This document shows positions 36,401 through 49,500 of a stretch of DNA of 64,000 nt, in pieces. The position numbers and the translations under genes were made by a program. Position 1 is the first letter of the stretch. Every line of letters starts with the position of its first letter. A model generated the notes under the pieces. It did not search any database, had not been told where the DNA came from, and saw only the letters and a list, made by a program, of their open reading frames with translations. This stretch comes from Rhynochetos jubatus (lineage: Eukaryota > Chordata > Aves > Eurypygiformes > Rhynochetidae): NCBI GenBank assembly GCA_027574665.1, contig CM050655.1:12705170-12769169 (forward strand), written 5' to 3'.

Positions 36401-39400
36401 ATATTATTCCCACTCTACAAACACAACCAAGCCATCGATCCTGATTAATTTGCCAGAGGAATCTAACCTTTGATTACAACTCAAAGCCTGAGCTTATTAA
36501 ATTAGATTCCAGTTAGATTTCATCACCTCAGGTCTCATGAATTTCAGCTGAATATGGGGAAATACACACCTTTCGACAAAATTCTTTGTCTACTTTTTGG
36601 AAATCTACCACTAGCACCTACCGGGGGATGGCTAAGCCTGCCTTCATACTCTTGACCCAATGCAATTATGAGGTGGTGTTCCCAAATGATTATTTTGCCC
36701 TGTGGTCCTTTATTATTATGCCAATTCAGGCCAAGATTATATAAATCACGGTTATAAGAGCTAACCCACTTTCAAACAGAGTCTTTTTAAATATCCACCT
36801 ATAACACTTTCCTCTGATCTGTTTCTGATCAAATAGTAATTTCATGGACAACCACAAAACACTAATATTTAAATAATAATGGATGAAGGGACAAAAACTA
36901 TCAAAGGCTCTGGAAAAGAACAGCAAGTCAAGCTCTTTTTTGTATATATGTGAAGCCAGATACTCTTTTCAAAAAAAATCCAGATCCAACCCAAAAGTCT
37001 TTACAGGAGGAAAACTCATTACATTTCTATTTCATGTTCTATTCTCCAGGCTTCAGTAAGAAGTGGCTTTACTCTAAATTTTATCAATAATTTCACAGCC
37101 ATATTTGTTCCATCACAATGAATGCTGCAAAACTCCCTCATATGAAAGCAACCTGAATAATATTAGACTAGAATATATGTTTTAAAACCATGCTGGATAA
37201 GAGAAATCAATACTTATTGGAAGAAGCCAGAATGTTCTCAGAACTCATTAAGAAGGTTGTGTCTCCCTCACACACTGTGTGCTAGGAAAGAGGTGTGAAC
37301 AATAGTAGTTAAGAGTAGTATTAGATGTGGAGATTGAATGAGCCAGGATAAGAGCACTATGATATGTAGACATGAAGATTCAGTGCTTCTCCTTACCCAC
37401 TGACACTATGGGGGCGGAACAGCAATAAAACACTTCTTAGTTCCTATGTCTTTCTAGATCAGGGTCTCCTGAGGAACCTGATCAGTACTATGCACCCACT
37501 AGGAATTGCACATACATTCAACCCCACCGCACACCCCAGCCAACATCAACACTGCTTCCGCTATTTCCACAGCTATATAATCTGTTTTTTGACAGACCTG
37601 TAATCTGCAAACAGGAGTCATTGCTCAAGCCTTTTGTAGTACAACTGCTTTGGCATTGCACAAAGGAGACATTTACCTTAACAGTATTATGCTATGCCAC
37701 ACCAAGCCAGAAAATTATGGAACTCTTGCAAGTACTAGAGAGGAACTTGTAACAGTATAAGATCACAACTACAAATAGTAATGCCTATGAAGGCAGGTAT
37801 GCAATGAGGATTAGCCTTCACGTAACTAGATGTGAGAGAAAGATTCAATGTATCACGGACATCTCATACAATACAAGGTTTCATCTTGCAAGCTATTGCT
37901 GACTGCATCGGGTACTTCTCCTTTGCTTTGAGTTTCCCCTGGTCTTGATCTCATCATAGGTATTTGTCAGTTTCCCAAACTTCTGTGGGAAGATTTTTTT
38001 TCTTAAGTCTTCAATCAAACTACCATGAAGTTTTAGGTTGTTTCCCCGTATTGGTAACAGTCGTATGTTAATTGTTTGCTGTATCTTTTTTCCAAGAGTG
38101 TAACTTTGTTCAAGTTGATCTGCTAAAATAAACATCATTGTCTAACTGCTACTCAGACTGTTTTTCTGTGGGCCTGCAAGGTGTCCGCTGAAGTACAACA
38201 GTGTTTACCTAAAATGCACAAGATTTGTCCTGATTTGCTTCCAGTTCTGTTGACCCCATTTTGCTGGGTGTCAACAGAAATTCTTGATGGTAATAGCAGT
38301 AGACGAGAGATTACAAGAATTCTCTACGGAAGGGCTCAGGTCAGCATGAAATCTGACACACGGGACCCTCAGAGAATTGATTAAAAGTCTTGACCCTTAA
38401 CTGTGGGTATTAGAGCCAGGCAAAATAGAGAAAAATATCTTGATTACTGCACTCAAGTTCTAGTCCCAGCAGCTATCTTTCTATATGGCAACTGTGCCAC
38501 TGTTGTATGAACTTTGTAACAGTTGCTTGCAAGCATGTGGTCCAAGAATACGGGAATGCAAATACCCAGGTTCCGCTAACACTACTTCAAGTATCAACAG
38601 TTGCATGGCACTAGGGATTTCCTAGGAAGTTGCCACTCAGAATGACTTTAGTATGTAAGACAAATATGCTGAGCTCCTTAAGGTATCCTTCTAAGTAACA
38701 TAGTTTCACTCCAGTGCTTTAATGTCAGCTACGCCAGCATAATTTGCCTATTTTCAGTATTTTCATGGTGTACCTTTACAATTTCCCAACTCATTAAACA
38801 AAAGCTTAACCAAAGGGCTCTTGAATACTACTGGTCTATAGGTATCATTCTGAATGATTACTCATTTGGCTCATACTGAATGAAGGTTTAGCAAGGTGTA
38901 AGGAAAAAATCTAGTCTAGTTAGACTAATCTAAAGCATGGAACTGCTGGTTTTATATTACTACTGAGACTGTTGTACATACATAATTTCCTTTCTGTGTT
39001 AACTATTAACACCATTCTTCAGGCTGAATATTCTCCCCTGGTTAATTTTATTAATAAAAGAGACACCTGGTTAATTTTGAGGCTTAGATAATGTACCTTC
39101 CTCTTCTAGAATAATAGGGATTTCAGACTAAGAACAAACAGAATGCATAATTCCACTTGCCTGTCTCCAATATGTGTCACAGTTGTCACTGCAGACTATA
39201 TGTATCTACATAGATGTGCAGGCATGTGTGTGTATAAATCTAGAACTAAAAAAAGAAAGTGAGGGTGGTACATTCTTAACTCTAAATGGTGGTAACAGAA
39301 AATCTTGGTGTTCCATCAAAACACTGGGGATTAGAGAACTCATTTATTTAGTTAAATGTAGTCAATATGGTCCTCTGTCATAATGCTATTCATTTTTAAG

Positions 39401-42296
39401 CTACTATTCATACTTTAAAACAATTCAAAACTACAGCAAGGGAAAATGTTACTTTGCAGTCATGGAAAATTTGCATATAATTTGCTACAAGATGGGAAGT
39501 TTGATATAACATTTTTTGGAACCTTTTTTCCCCCTTCATCCCACATACTTAGAAAAGCCAAAACCAATTTTTAATTAAAGAAACCAAACAGGTTTTTGTT
39601 GGAAGCATCATATAACCTTAAAGAAGACATGGGACTAATATCCACTCAGGGACAGTTAGAGCCATAGTTATGAAAAAAAATGAGTGAAGAAGTGAAGAAG
39701 TTCTTAAGAGTAACAACATAGAACAACAGCAGGAAGAATTTGTGAAGTCCTTTTAGAGTGACAGGCCATCAAATCAGCCTCTAAATTCACTGACAGCAAA
39801 TCACTGAAATTAATGGAAGGACTTGTGAGACTTTCCTTGATTCAGACATAGATAGTGCAGAAAAAACAGCACCAGACCTTTTCAGCTCTCATTCTCCATG
39901 TTGTCATGAGGAAGAAATAAATCATGTTCTAAAACTGCAGTCATGGTATTTCTAGCAGAAGCTATAAAGAATGTACATAACAAGGCTTTCTGTCCCACCT
40001 CTCCAAATGAAGAAGATCCTTTAGTGAACATGTGAAAATTAATCATCATATTGATCTACCATCCCTAAAGTCATGTTATGTGTTTCAGAGAACAGTAGCT
40101 TTTGACTTGACCTAAAAATTGAGCATATGTGGCTTGTAACTTTCAATGTTACTAAAACAAAAAATATATAAAAAAAGAAGTTTTGTCTTCAGTACAACTA
40201 TGGTGTTGCATCAATTCAGGCAAATCTTAGAAGAACACATTCAGTTTTACAAGAAATTTTAATTTCAAGGCCTAATGAACATGATGAAGTCTCAGGCAAT
40301 AAAACCCATCACAGCTTGAATGTGTCGTCCTTCTCTTTCAACATACAAAAAGATGTTTGCTCCTCAGCTATCAGAAACATGAACCCCCATGGGCTAGAAG
40401 AACCAGTTATTGTAGCTGTAGCCATTTATTCTATTAAAGAAATTCTGAAATGTTGGAAAGACTTTTCTCAAAGCTAGCAGTGTGATGAAAGACCACATAG
40501 TGGGAGAGTGGAATCAATTTTGGAATGTTGGAGTAGAAAAACATAAGCTTGGGAAAAAGTATGATATGCACAAAACATTCTCTGCTTAACATGAAAAGCA
40601 GAAAAGGAGACTTTGATGTAGAAATCAGTATTTACAATTAAAGTAGGAGGCTATTATTATCTTGCATTCCTTTCTTAATTCAATCCTTTTGACTGAGTAT
40701 TCTGAAAGAAAAATAACAACACATAATATCTGAACTACCAGTGAAAGGTGTGATTATCCACTTTTAAGTTTGCTTTAATTGCTGCTTAATGTTCATTAAT
40801 CATTTTCACATTAAAAGGCTTTTTTCTCACCTATAATGCAAAAGCTTAATTCCCAGATAAACTGTAGCTTCCAAAAAGGAAACCTGGCACACCAGTTTTG
40901 TTTATCTTACTGTCCATGCTCCTGTTGTTACAAGTCCAGGGGAGAAATCCTCAGCTGGTGTACACTGATACAACTCAACTGATTCTACAGAAGCTGGACA
41001 ACTTGCACTGAATGTTGGACACTTCATTATGAGAATTTGCAAAACTCTGTTCCGTTGTGAGTCTCCAACTGAGTTCTCAGATTGGAATAGTGCACTGGCT
41101 ACTTCTAGAAGCCTTGCTCCATGCTGTGTATCGATCAGCTAATTAGTCATTCCGATTACTTCAGAATAAAGCCTGCTTTTAGACTCTTTTGTCTAACCTT
41201 GCAGCAGTCAGCCTCCAATAAAGATTCTCACTGAAAGTAAGGCAGCACTCAGAAATATTTCTAAAAAAAAAAAAAAGTAAATGAATACTTTGAGAAAGGT
41301 CTGCTCCAGTCACTTGCAACTGATAGGTTTCACCTGCAATAATCAAGCCATAGGTCTCTTGCCAGAGCTTCTTAAGGGCATACTTTCTCACCACGCTGAC
41401 ATAATGATAGGAACTAGGATTATTTATATTTTCAGTACATGTGAAAATATCTCCTCTATTCCACTGGTCTTTGAGTTGACCTGTGTTAGCACATGAAAAC
41501 ATCAGGAATAGTGCTTTGAAATGGTAAACCTGGCTGAATGGCGTCAATCTACTGTAGTGCATCCTTGAGGTCTTATGCAAGACCTCTATTTGTAATTGTC
41601 CTCGCATGGAATTCAAAGATATGCTTTATGTATTGACATCACAGTTTTCCCCTGACCACCCCTAAGGACTTAGATATACTCTGAATCATTTTCACCAAGT
41701 AATTACAGCAGGCTAAAATATACTGAACATTTTCTTATGCTTTTGCTTTCACTTTATTTGCTTGCACATACCCAGTGACAACGGCTGGGCTGTAACAACG
41801 CAGGCATTCTTGTTTCAATTCTTAAATAAATACTAGCAAATAACTACCCATGCAACAATGGTGATGCTTTGTTAATTTAAAATAAAAATTAGCGAGCATA
41901 GTTAGCTTTTCAACTTTCTTAACTCATGCTTTATTATTTTTATGTCATTTTCCACCATCTCATTAAATTGGGGTCTTCCTGTAACAAGTATTTCACTAAA
42001 AATATCATAATTCACCCACTAGATTGTGACCTACAATGAAATTATTGCTATTTAGACACTCTTGCACACACACACCCTTCCCCATCCCCCAGTTATGGAA
42101 TAGGCAAATGGTTGGTTGCTGGGGGCAGGGTTGTGGGGTGTGTTTGCAGATCCTAATTAATTTATACAAACTCTAAAAACTGTTTTAGTTTTGCTTCATA
42201 GTAAAAATGCTTCTGTTACTATAATTAGACAATACAGGCTGGGACTTTGGCTTTCCTGTGGGACCTTTTGGCTTCCAGTATTTTCTGTATGATGTT
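33421..42296. other. Unique AT-rich noncoding DNA
   Basis: Nearly 9 kb without a recognised gene or mobile element. It includes the longest open frame in the window (33964-34461, minus, 165 codons), which has no domain, no coherent hydrophobicity pattern and no neighbouring splice or promoter context. A second frame at 41179-41616 (minus, 145 codons) is broken by a translated poly-A run and is equally unconvincing. Homopolymer A runs lie at 34605-34620 and 41263-41276. Confidence 0.5.
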
Positions 42297-43143
42297 TGTG
42301 CTGGTTTTAGTCAGGACAGAGCTAATTTTCCTCACAGTAGCTGGTATGAGGCCATGGTTTTGGATTTGCCCTGAGAAAGTACCAATAAGGTGTCTTTTTA
42401 GCTGGTGCTGGGGAGTGTTTGCACCAATTCAAGGACATTTTCAGCTTCTGATACTGCAGCTGTGTTCCCAACTTTCTCACTACAGGCAGTGGGGGGGGGG
42501 GGACACACACAGTTCAGGCAGCCAACCCAAACTCACCGAAGGAGTATTTCATTCCACAACACTTCACGCTCAGTATAACAGCCAGGAGTGGGCCTGGGCA
42601 CCTAAGGCTCTTGCTTGCTCTTTTGTTAGCTCCTTTGCTAATTCTTTTGCTAGTTCCTTAGCTCCTTTGCTGACTCCTTAGTTTGCTCGTTCATTAGTGA
42701 ATTGGTGGGCCAGTTGGCTTTCCCTGTCATGCTGTCGCTCTCAGGGCTCGCTCAGACTCTGCTGCAATCGGTCTCGCTCTCTAGCTCACAGGCTCTGACT
42801 CTCGTTACTCGGGACCTGGCTGGGTATTGATCGGTGGGGTGGTGAGCATCTGTATAATATGTTCTATTTTCTATTATTTTAATTACTTATTATCATTAGT
42901 ATTGTTAATATTATTAGTATCACTATAATATTAATTCATATTCAACTATTAAATAGTCCTCATCTCAATTAGAACTAGATGATCTTTCAGGTTCCTTCCA
43001 ACCAAATCGTTCTATAATTATATGATTCAGTTCATGAGCTTCCTTGTCTTTTCCTCCAATTCTCCTCCACCACTGGGTGAGAGCAAGTAGGTGTGCAAGC
43101 GGCTACGTGGCACTTCATTGCTGGTCGAGGTTAAAGCACAACA
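42297..43143 (+). mobile_element. Solo LTR of an endogenous retrovirus, probably ERVL-type
   Basis: The unit starts TGTGCTGGTTTTAGTCAGGA and ends GGTTAAAGCACAACA, the usual ends of a common avian ERVL-like LTR. Inner landmarks also fit: ACAGAGCTAATTTTCCTCAC, a TATA-like CAGTATAACAG near 42575, an AT-only stretch, ATTAAA as possible polyadenylation signal, and CATCTCAA near the 3' part. The flanks ATGTT (42292-42296) and ATGCT (43144-43148) look like a 5-bp target duplication with one change. No internal viral region flanks it, so the provirus was reduced to one LTR by recombination. It contains a 12-G run (42491-42502) and degenerate tandem CTCCTTTGCTA-like units at about 42600-42690. Open frames inside it (for example 42247-42681) are not genes. 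A short CR1 tail is nested within. Confidence 0.82.
42969..43030 (+). mobile_element. CR1 tail nested inside the LTR
   Basis: Between the LTR blocks CATCTCAA and TTCATGAGCTTCC sits AGAACTAGATGATCTTTCAG, GTTCCTTCCAACCAAATCG and TTCTATAATTATATGATTCAG. This is the last 60 bases of CR1. Removing it restores the normal order of the LTR, so CR1 jumped into an LTR already in place. Confidence 0.85.
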
Positions 43144-43959
43144 ATGCTTTTATCCTGAGAAGGAGCCCTGGCTATCTGGTAGTCATAGCCATAGCTCACA
43201 TTCCTCAGAGACACTTGTATTCATTTCCTTCATAAGTTTAGCATGTGGAAATGAAGAAAATAATTATCCAGTATTCTGTACCTTGCAGGTTTATTTACAT
43301 CTATGTATGATGTGGAATCTTAGCAAGTGAGCACAAGTAAATTTCCATCTCTAACAACATATACTTTATGTATATTTTTAAAATACTGATATTGTGAGAT
43401 AATTTTTGAAAAAGCTCTATTGTTCTGTGGGCTCTATACTGCTTTTTCTGAATTCAGTTCTTTCATATAAAGATTTCTGGGAGTGCCTAAATACATGCAA
43501 TGTATGCAACGCCTTTCTAGCTATTAACAGCTAGGGGAGAAATGCAATGGGCCTGCAAGGTGAGTACTATTACAGCTGGAAGGAGCCCCCCCCCCCCCCA
43601 AGAAGCACAGCTGTATACACTGGTGCCTCAAGACCAGAAATGGATCCTGAATTTTAGGGAGAAGTATGACTGAAACTGCAAAAGCAGAAGGGGAAAATAA
43701 TACCTATTTTTAAAAAGTAAAGGTGTACCTGAGAATCACAGATTGCACAGCCATATCTGATGCCTGGGAAGACCTTAGAAAAGTTGCTAAGCATTCTGAG
43801 AACAGTCAAGGTAAATAAAATAACCCACTGCATGATGTACAATCTTATCAAAAACATCTTACCAGAGCAACTGAATTTCCTTCCAGCTAGCTCAATGAAT
43901 AAGGTTAAGCAATAGTTGTGCCACACCTCAGCTTTAGTGAGATATTTGGTACTGTGGTA
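43144..43959. other. Unique noncoding DNA with a poly-C run
   Basis: A 14-C run lies at 43586-43599. A plausible small exon signal (CTTTCTAG before about 43520 and CAAG|GTGAGT at 43561) has no coding support. Confidence 0.45.
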
Positions 43960-44935
43960 TTATAATACATTGAAAAGATTTGCAGAATAGCAAGGAAAAT
44001 AATAATCTCAAAAATGAATGGTTTATGACTCATTATCAGACTAAGAGACTTGAAGTGACATCTTTCAGAGGTCTGTCCTCGGATTTTATTTTTTTAAAAG
44101 CTATTTAAAACATAATATCTGTAAATTATTTGAGTAATGAAATAAACACCCAAAATTCACACATGGCATCGTACTGGGAAATTTATAAGCATTTTAGATG
44201 AGATGATCAGAATTTGAAGTGACCCTGGTAAGTAAGTCAGTAAAATAAATTCAGTTAGGACCAGTGCAAAGCACAACCCATAGAAAGGGGAAATAAAAAG
44301 CATAAATACAAAGAAGGGAAACAAACAGATTAGATTACCTCAGGAAAGAGTCTGTTAAGATTAAACCTGAATAAACATCAACCATACAGGGCACTTATTC
44401 TGCACTGTACTAACAGCAATACTGTAAATTTGAAAAGGGGCAAATTGATCTGCTTTCCGTCGTCCTGGTGAGAGCTCAGCTAAAACACTGACTGTAGTTT
44501 CGCCAGTCTGCTTAAGGCAAACAAAAGCAAATGAGTGCTGAAGAGAACACTAAGAGTAATAACAGGTTTAAAAATGTGACCTAAAAGGAAAAGCTGTGGG
44601 AATTCAATAGGGTTAGTCTACAGAAGAGAAATCCTACAGGTAACATGACAACAGTTCTCAACTGTGAAGGTTGGTAAAGAATGCTGTAGTGATAAGTTGT
44701 TCTCCAGTCTCACTGGAAGAAGGAAAAAGAGAAACAAACTTCAGTTGCAACAGAAATTTTAAAAAGATATTGGAAGAATTTTCTGATTCAGAGTGTTTCT
44801 ATGTTTATCATTAGAGTGGACAGGAAAGTTCTGACACTGCTTAGACAATGAAGGACAAAATATCTTGTCCTTCATCCTGTCTCACTGAAAGAGGATGATC
44901 TGTTAGATTTCTAAGATTTGTATGATTCTTTCACC
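43960..44935 (+). mobile_element. Ancient CR1/L3-like LINE copy, about 1 kb
   Basis: The stretch aligns by eye with the reverse-transcriptase end and 3' tail of an old amniote CR1. Landmarks in order are GACTCATTATCAGACTAAG, TTTCAGAGGTCTGTCCTCGG (about 44064), CCAGTGCAAAGCAC, GCATAAATACAAAGAAGGGA, AGAGAACACTAAGAGTAATA, TTTAAAAATGTGACCTAAAA, GTTAGTCTACAGAAGAGAAA, AACATGACAACAGTTCTCAA, AGTTGTTCTCCAGTCTCACT, and a tail with GGATGATCTGTTAGATTTC and TATGATTC. It is far more diverged than the other copies and has lost its middle region in places. It is the longest mobile-element remnant here and cannot code. Confidence 0.8.
44848..44875. repeat. Perfect 11-bp hairpin near the old CR1 3' end
   Basis: ATGAAGGACAA and TTGTCCTTCAT are exact reverse complements around a 6-base AATATC loop. 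It lies just before the presumed 3' terminus of the ancient CR1 and may be a structure of that element's 3' untranslated region. Confidence 0.8.
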
Positions 44936-46331
44936 AAAAGACACAAAACTAAATACTGAAAAATACTGTACAATACTAGCATTTGGAGTTTGGCAGCCAA
45001 CATGTCAAGCAGTTGTTTCTCTGTCTTAACATAATTGAAATCCCAGATGTTCCCTGAAGTGCTTAGTTTGTATTGATCATCACCTGTTCTGCATACAGAC
45101 TACATTCTTTTGCACATTTAAACTGTGAACACTGTACACATTCACACAGCTTTACGGTGAGAATGATAGGTAATAGTAATCTTTGATTGGTTAATGGATG
45201 CACCACTTTCTAACAGAAATTTTGCTTTTTAAGCTTATTTAAGTCATTGAAAGAGTTTGAGTAACAGCTAATGCACTTCCTGCTATTCAAAGCAAATAGT
45301 TCATATCTCTCGGTACTTTGTAGGTGAAGCTTGTAAAAAAGATAGAAAGTATTCACAGTAGACATGTTCTTTTTTAAACCCTGATTCACAATGTCCATTG
45401 CTATAGTCTGAAACCCATAGAATCTAGTGCTGATCCTCTTTTTTCCCTATTTAATTTCTTGCATTATAAGAAAAAAAATCCACTGTTTTTAATGTTGATT
45501 TTCCATGGAAATGTCAATACTGTATAATTTCTCTCTAATGATATTGGGGGGAACAGTACAATTTTCTTAATTAGTAAATGTGATTAATAACACTATGCTA
45601 TTCAAGACATTATGCCTGTAATTTAGCCTTGGCAGTGCTGTGGTGTAACAAACATGTTCCCAAAATTTAGGACTGCCTGGCAATCTTACTGTCTCTGCAA
45701 GTATTCGCTAAAGACATGCAAATAAGCATATAAACATATATACCTGCCTTCTGCTGATCACATGATGAATCACTTTGATCACCCTGCATTGCCAATCACC
45801 CTCCAGTCACTCCCTTGAGTGACTTGATGAGCCCAGCTTTTCTCAGTTAGGAATCTCTTGCTCAATTTGTGGGACATACCAAAAACAAACAAAAAAAACC
45901 CCAAAACCCTACACAAACAAATTATTTCTGATGTCCATCCAGTGTTGGCAGCACAGTCGAAAGGCTACAACGTATATTAGGAAGATGAGTTGATTACACT
46001 GTTCCACTTTCTCTCAATACTGAAGTGAAGAAAAGGAAGAACAGAGAAAAAGCTTTTATTCAAGACAGTAAAAGCCTGCTAATTATTAAAGCAGCAACCT
46101 GATGCAGGAGACTAAAATCTAAGTTCTAGTTTTAAGCCAGCTCTCAATGGTCTTCATATTGTTGACTATGTTCAATAGTCATCACAACTGTAAAATGCTG
46201 GGTAATCTCTCTTTCACGCTTTTAATGTAATTTTCAAATACTGAAAATAATTTCAGATGTCACAAGAAAAATCATATTTAGTCTATCATATTCTTAATGA
46301 AAAAAGAAATAGGTTTCCTAATAACACTTAC
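44936..46331. other. Unique noncoding DNA
   Basis: No gene or repeat recognised. A long pyrimidine-rich acceptor on the minus strand ends at 46020 (CTTCCTTTTCTTCACTTCAG), but all frames after it close quickly. Confidence 0.45.
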
Positions 46332-46415
46332 CTGGAGACCTTGAATGCTTACACAGTGGAAAGGACAAGTCTTTGCAGTGATAATGTAGAAGAAAAGGAG
46401 CAGTAGCAACAAATC
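46332..46415 (-). other. Candidate exon encoding a signal-peptide-like segment
   Basis: On the minus strand the acceptor TTGCCCCTTTTTCAG and the donor CTCCAG|GTAAGT bound exactly 28 codons, all open in phase 0. The peptide begins D-L-L-L-L-L-L-F-F-Y-I-I-T-A, then K-T-C-P-F-H-C, which looks like a hydrophobic core followed by a cysteine-containing mature start. A possible upstream exon (46528-46557) would supply a basic start, M-G-M-R-G-R-L-Q-R-K, ending at CAAG|GTAAAA across a 112-bp intron. The best acceptor to the left (at 46020) would stop the frame after one codon, so a long protein is not demonstrated. Family unknown. Confidence 0.28.
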
Positions 46416-46557
46416 CTGAAAAAGGGGCAAGAACTTTAGCCTGACTCCTAGATGAATTACTGCCTAGGAACTTGCTAACAGGGATTGATTTTCTTTCCAC
46501 TTCCTTTCGGTCTGTGAAGCTTTTTACCTTGCGCTGAAGTCTCCCACGCATTCCCAT

Positions 46558-49500
46558 CAAAAGGGAGAGAGGATGGGGAGAGGTCCCAAATTTGCATTAG
46601 CCAGTGGAGACACCAACGGACTGGTGGGGCAAAATGTCACCTCACTACCAGGGCTCTAGCCATTGTTATCCTCCAATTGTTCCACATCCCCTTGAGGGTG
46701 AGTCAGACAAAAGGGCTGATGTATTTCTTAGCGTTCCTCTCCTTTGTAGGCAAACACATTTCTGTTCCTGCACAGCCTCTTCTCTACACATCATTGGATC
46801 AGGAGCAGCATTTACTGTTTTGGCAACATATCTTCTCAAAAAGATGGTGATGGGCCAGATAGAAGCTAGACTCTTGATTAGGCTGGCTTACAGCATTGCA
46901 CCTGCGTATTATATTTACTATGTAAAACGTATCTATCAAAATGGAGACCATCAGTTGAACATGCTTGTTGATAACTGTATTCCGGACCCTTAATTTACCT
47001 TAGAAGCTCTAATCAAGAACTGTTGAGAAGCATTTTATCAAATAACAAGGAAAGAAAGATTGTTCAAAAATGACTAATGATTTTGGATGCCTCAATTTTT
47101 TGCCTGAGTTCCTTTGAAAAGACTTGTTCTGCAAAGCACTAGCAAATATAAAACCTTACAAAATGTCTCTAACAAACAAAGCAAGACAATGCAAAACCAC
47201 TTGTAACATTTGAAAAGTTGGGCTGCAGTATGTTCACAACCAAGGCTGTGCTTGAAATACACGCTGAGATACAAATATATGAACTGCAGCGTGCTTTCTG
47301 CCAAGATGATCAGCCCTGTCTGTTATATTTCTTGGAAGAGCATATAATCATCCCCGTTCACCAATCACTACTGTTTCTACAAAACAAGTTATTTTTTGCC
47401 TTGCTCTTTGGCATTAATTTCAAAATGCAGAACACCATATGCAAACCAAATACTATGAAAGTATTGCTTTTCCAAAAGTGTGCTGTGTACTTGTCTCTCA
47501 AGTAGACGGGTGATGAGAAAGTGAATTCAATGACTTCTCAGTACGTGGGCCTTTCGCAGTGACAGTGACACGCTAGCTAAGGTGGATTTTATGCCTGATC
47601 CAATTTTAGTGTGATCTGAAACATTTTAAGTTGGCTGTGCCTGCCAAACACTGAGAAGGGTTTAATTGTGAATGTCCAGACAAAACCAGAATGCAACCTA
47701 CTTGACTCTATACCTGTCAAAACTACTCTTATTATATATTTATGATGAGTTATGCACCTTTGTGAAATCTTGGCAGAATACTGTAGCACGGGGTTCCTTA
47801 TCTTACAAGAAGCCTCTATTCCAATATATATATTTTACAAAACTAAGCCAGCTACAAGGGATTGCTACAGTCACCCAAAGATCTCCTATTATACCAACAA
47901 CAAATGGGAAAAAAGTTGATCTGGCAGCCTGGTTCAATGAAATACTGTTTTAAAAGATGTGGCATCTAGCCAAAGTACTTGGATTGTATGAGTCAGACTA
48001 ATCCCAATTCAGGAGGCTTGTCCTAGTGACTAAACCTCTTGATCATTGGTATAAATACTACCATACACAAAAATTTTTTTTACAAGGAGGATAAGCTTGC
48101 AAGAAACAGGGCAACAGAGAGTTGAGAATAATTATCACTGTTGAGTTATGCAACTTGAATAAAATCAAGTAGCACATTGATGGACTTTAAGAAAAGGAAG
48201 AGAAAGTAAAATGGAACAACTCCAGCAAGATCTCTTTCCCCTTTCTTCCTTCTTCAGCTTTGGCCCATCAGGAGTTTCCTGATTCCAACATTATGAGTGA
48301 TAGATGATCATCAAGTTGAGCACCAAAAATGATGAGGTAGGCTTAACGATTTGCACAGTGTCAGAGCTGAGTTAATACATACTCACTCGGTTCAGGGTTT
48401 ATTAGTTTGACTCAGCACTATGCTCACGGACTTCAGATCTCTGAACACAGGAGGAAGACATTCACATCTGCTTGCAGAAGGAATATGCAAAGCAAAAGAG
48501 TTCACTCATATATGTGTGAATAAGATTATTTAGACCATATTCTCATTTTCATATGCTGCATACTAGGCTCAAAAGGAAAGAAGTTAGATAAACAGAACTT
48601 CTGAGGAAGTCGTTTTTCCAAAACCTTTCTCTTTACATCAGTTTTAACGAGGTTTTAATGCCCATTCTCTTCCTTGGGCAGTGCATACCTTTTCACTAAC
48701 TCAATGTACTGTTTGTGTAGCATTAGAAAAACCCTCTCAGCAAAGCAAACATCTGGTACCTAACATTTGGTATTGAAGTATTTAGCGTTTCGCTTGAAGT
48801 TGTTCTGTTGTTAACTTACTGCTGTGGTGGACCTTCACAGCAATGCAGCCCATCATGTATCAGATACCCCTTCCAATTCTGTCTCCAGCCCACATCCAAC
48901 TGCCTTGTTCTACAGGTTGTGTAAACACAATTTTCATGGCAAGACACCATTACATTTGTTCCAGTATATCAACATCCCCTGCACAGCCACTTGAGAGCTT
49001 CAAAACTGTACCCAAGATCTCTGTTGGCTGCGTGCTGGTCTTCTGAACAGCACTGAATTTTTCTCTGTTAGGACAAGAGGAGTGGACAATGTCAAAGGAA
49101 GAAAATAATCTAAATCCCCATGTAGGGGACAAATTGAAGCTGAGGATTACATTCCTCAGTCATAATATCCAAGACAAACTATGGAAATGGGTTGACATGC
49201 ATTTACTTGCTTTTACCTCAAAGGAGCTGTTGTGAAGATCACAAAACCACAGAGTCCCATTTGTAAGTCTGTAAAGCTCTGCTTTCTACATCCTGAAGTG
49301 AGTCTAGATTATCCCATGGAGCTTGCATGCTCTCTATCCCTTCTGGACAGAGTTACTCAAGTAAGTTCAGACCTAGATGTTCCCAACTCTGCTCAAGTGT
49401 TAAATGAGGCATACCACTGCAGTAGCCTAATCTGTAGTCCCAGCAGAAAGTGCTTTGAGATTCAACCATGCAATCCACTAACTGTCAACATTGCTGACTG

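Noticed and set aside
41179..41616. 145-codon open frame, minus strand
   Set aside because: It translates a poly-A/T run into a phenylalanine stretch and has no family pattern; likely chance.
42247..42681. 144-codon open frame, plus strand
   Set aside because: Lies almost wholly within the solo LTR, including its poly-G and CT-repeat tracts. LTRs of this kind are not coding here.
46604..46993. 129-codon open frame, plus strand
   Set aside because: No motif, no conserved cysteine or membrane pattern of a known family, and no donor or polyadenylation context.
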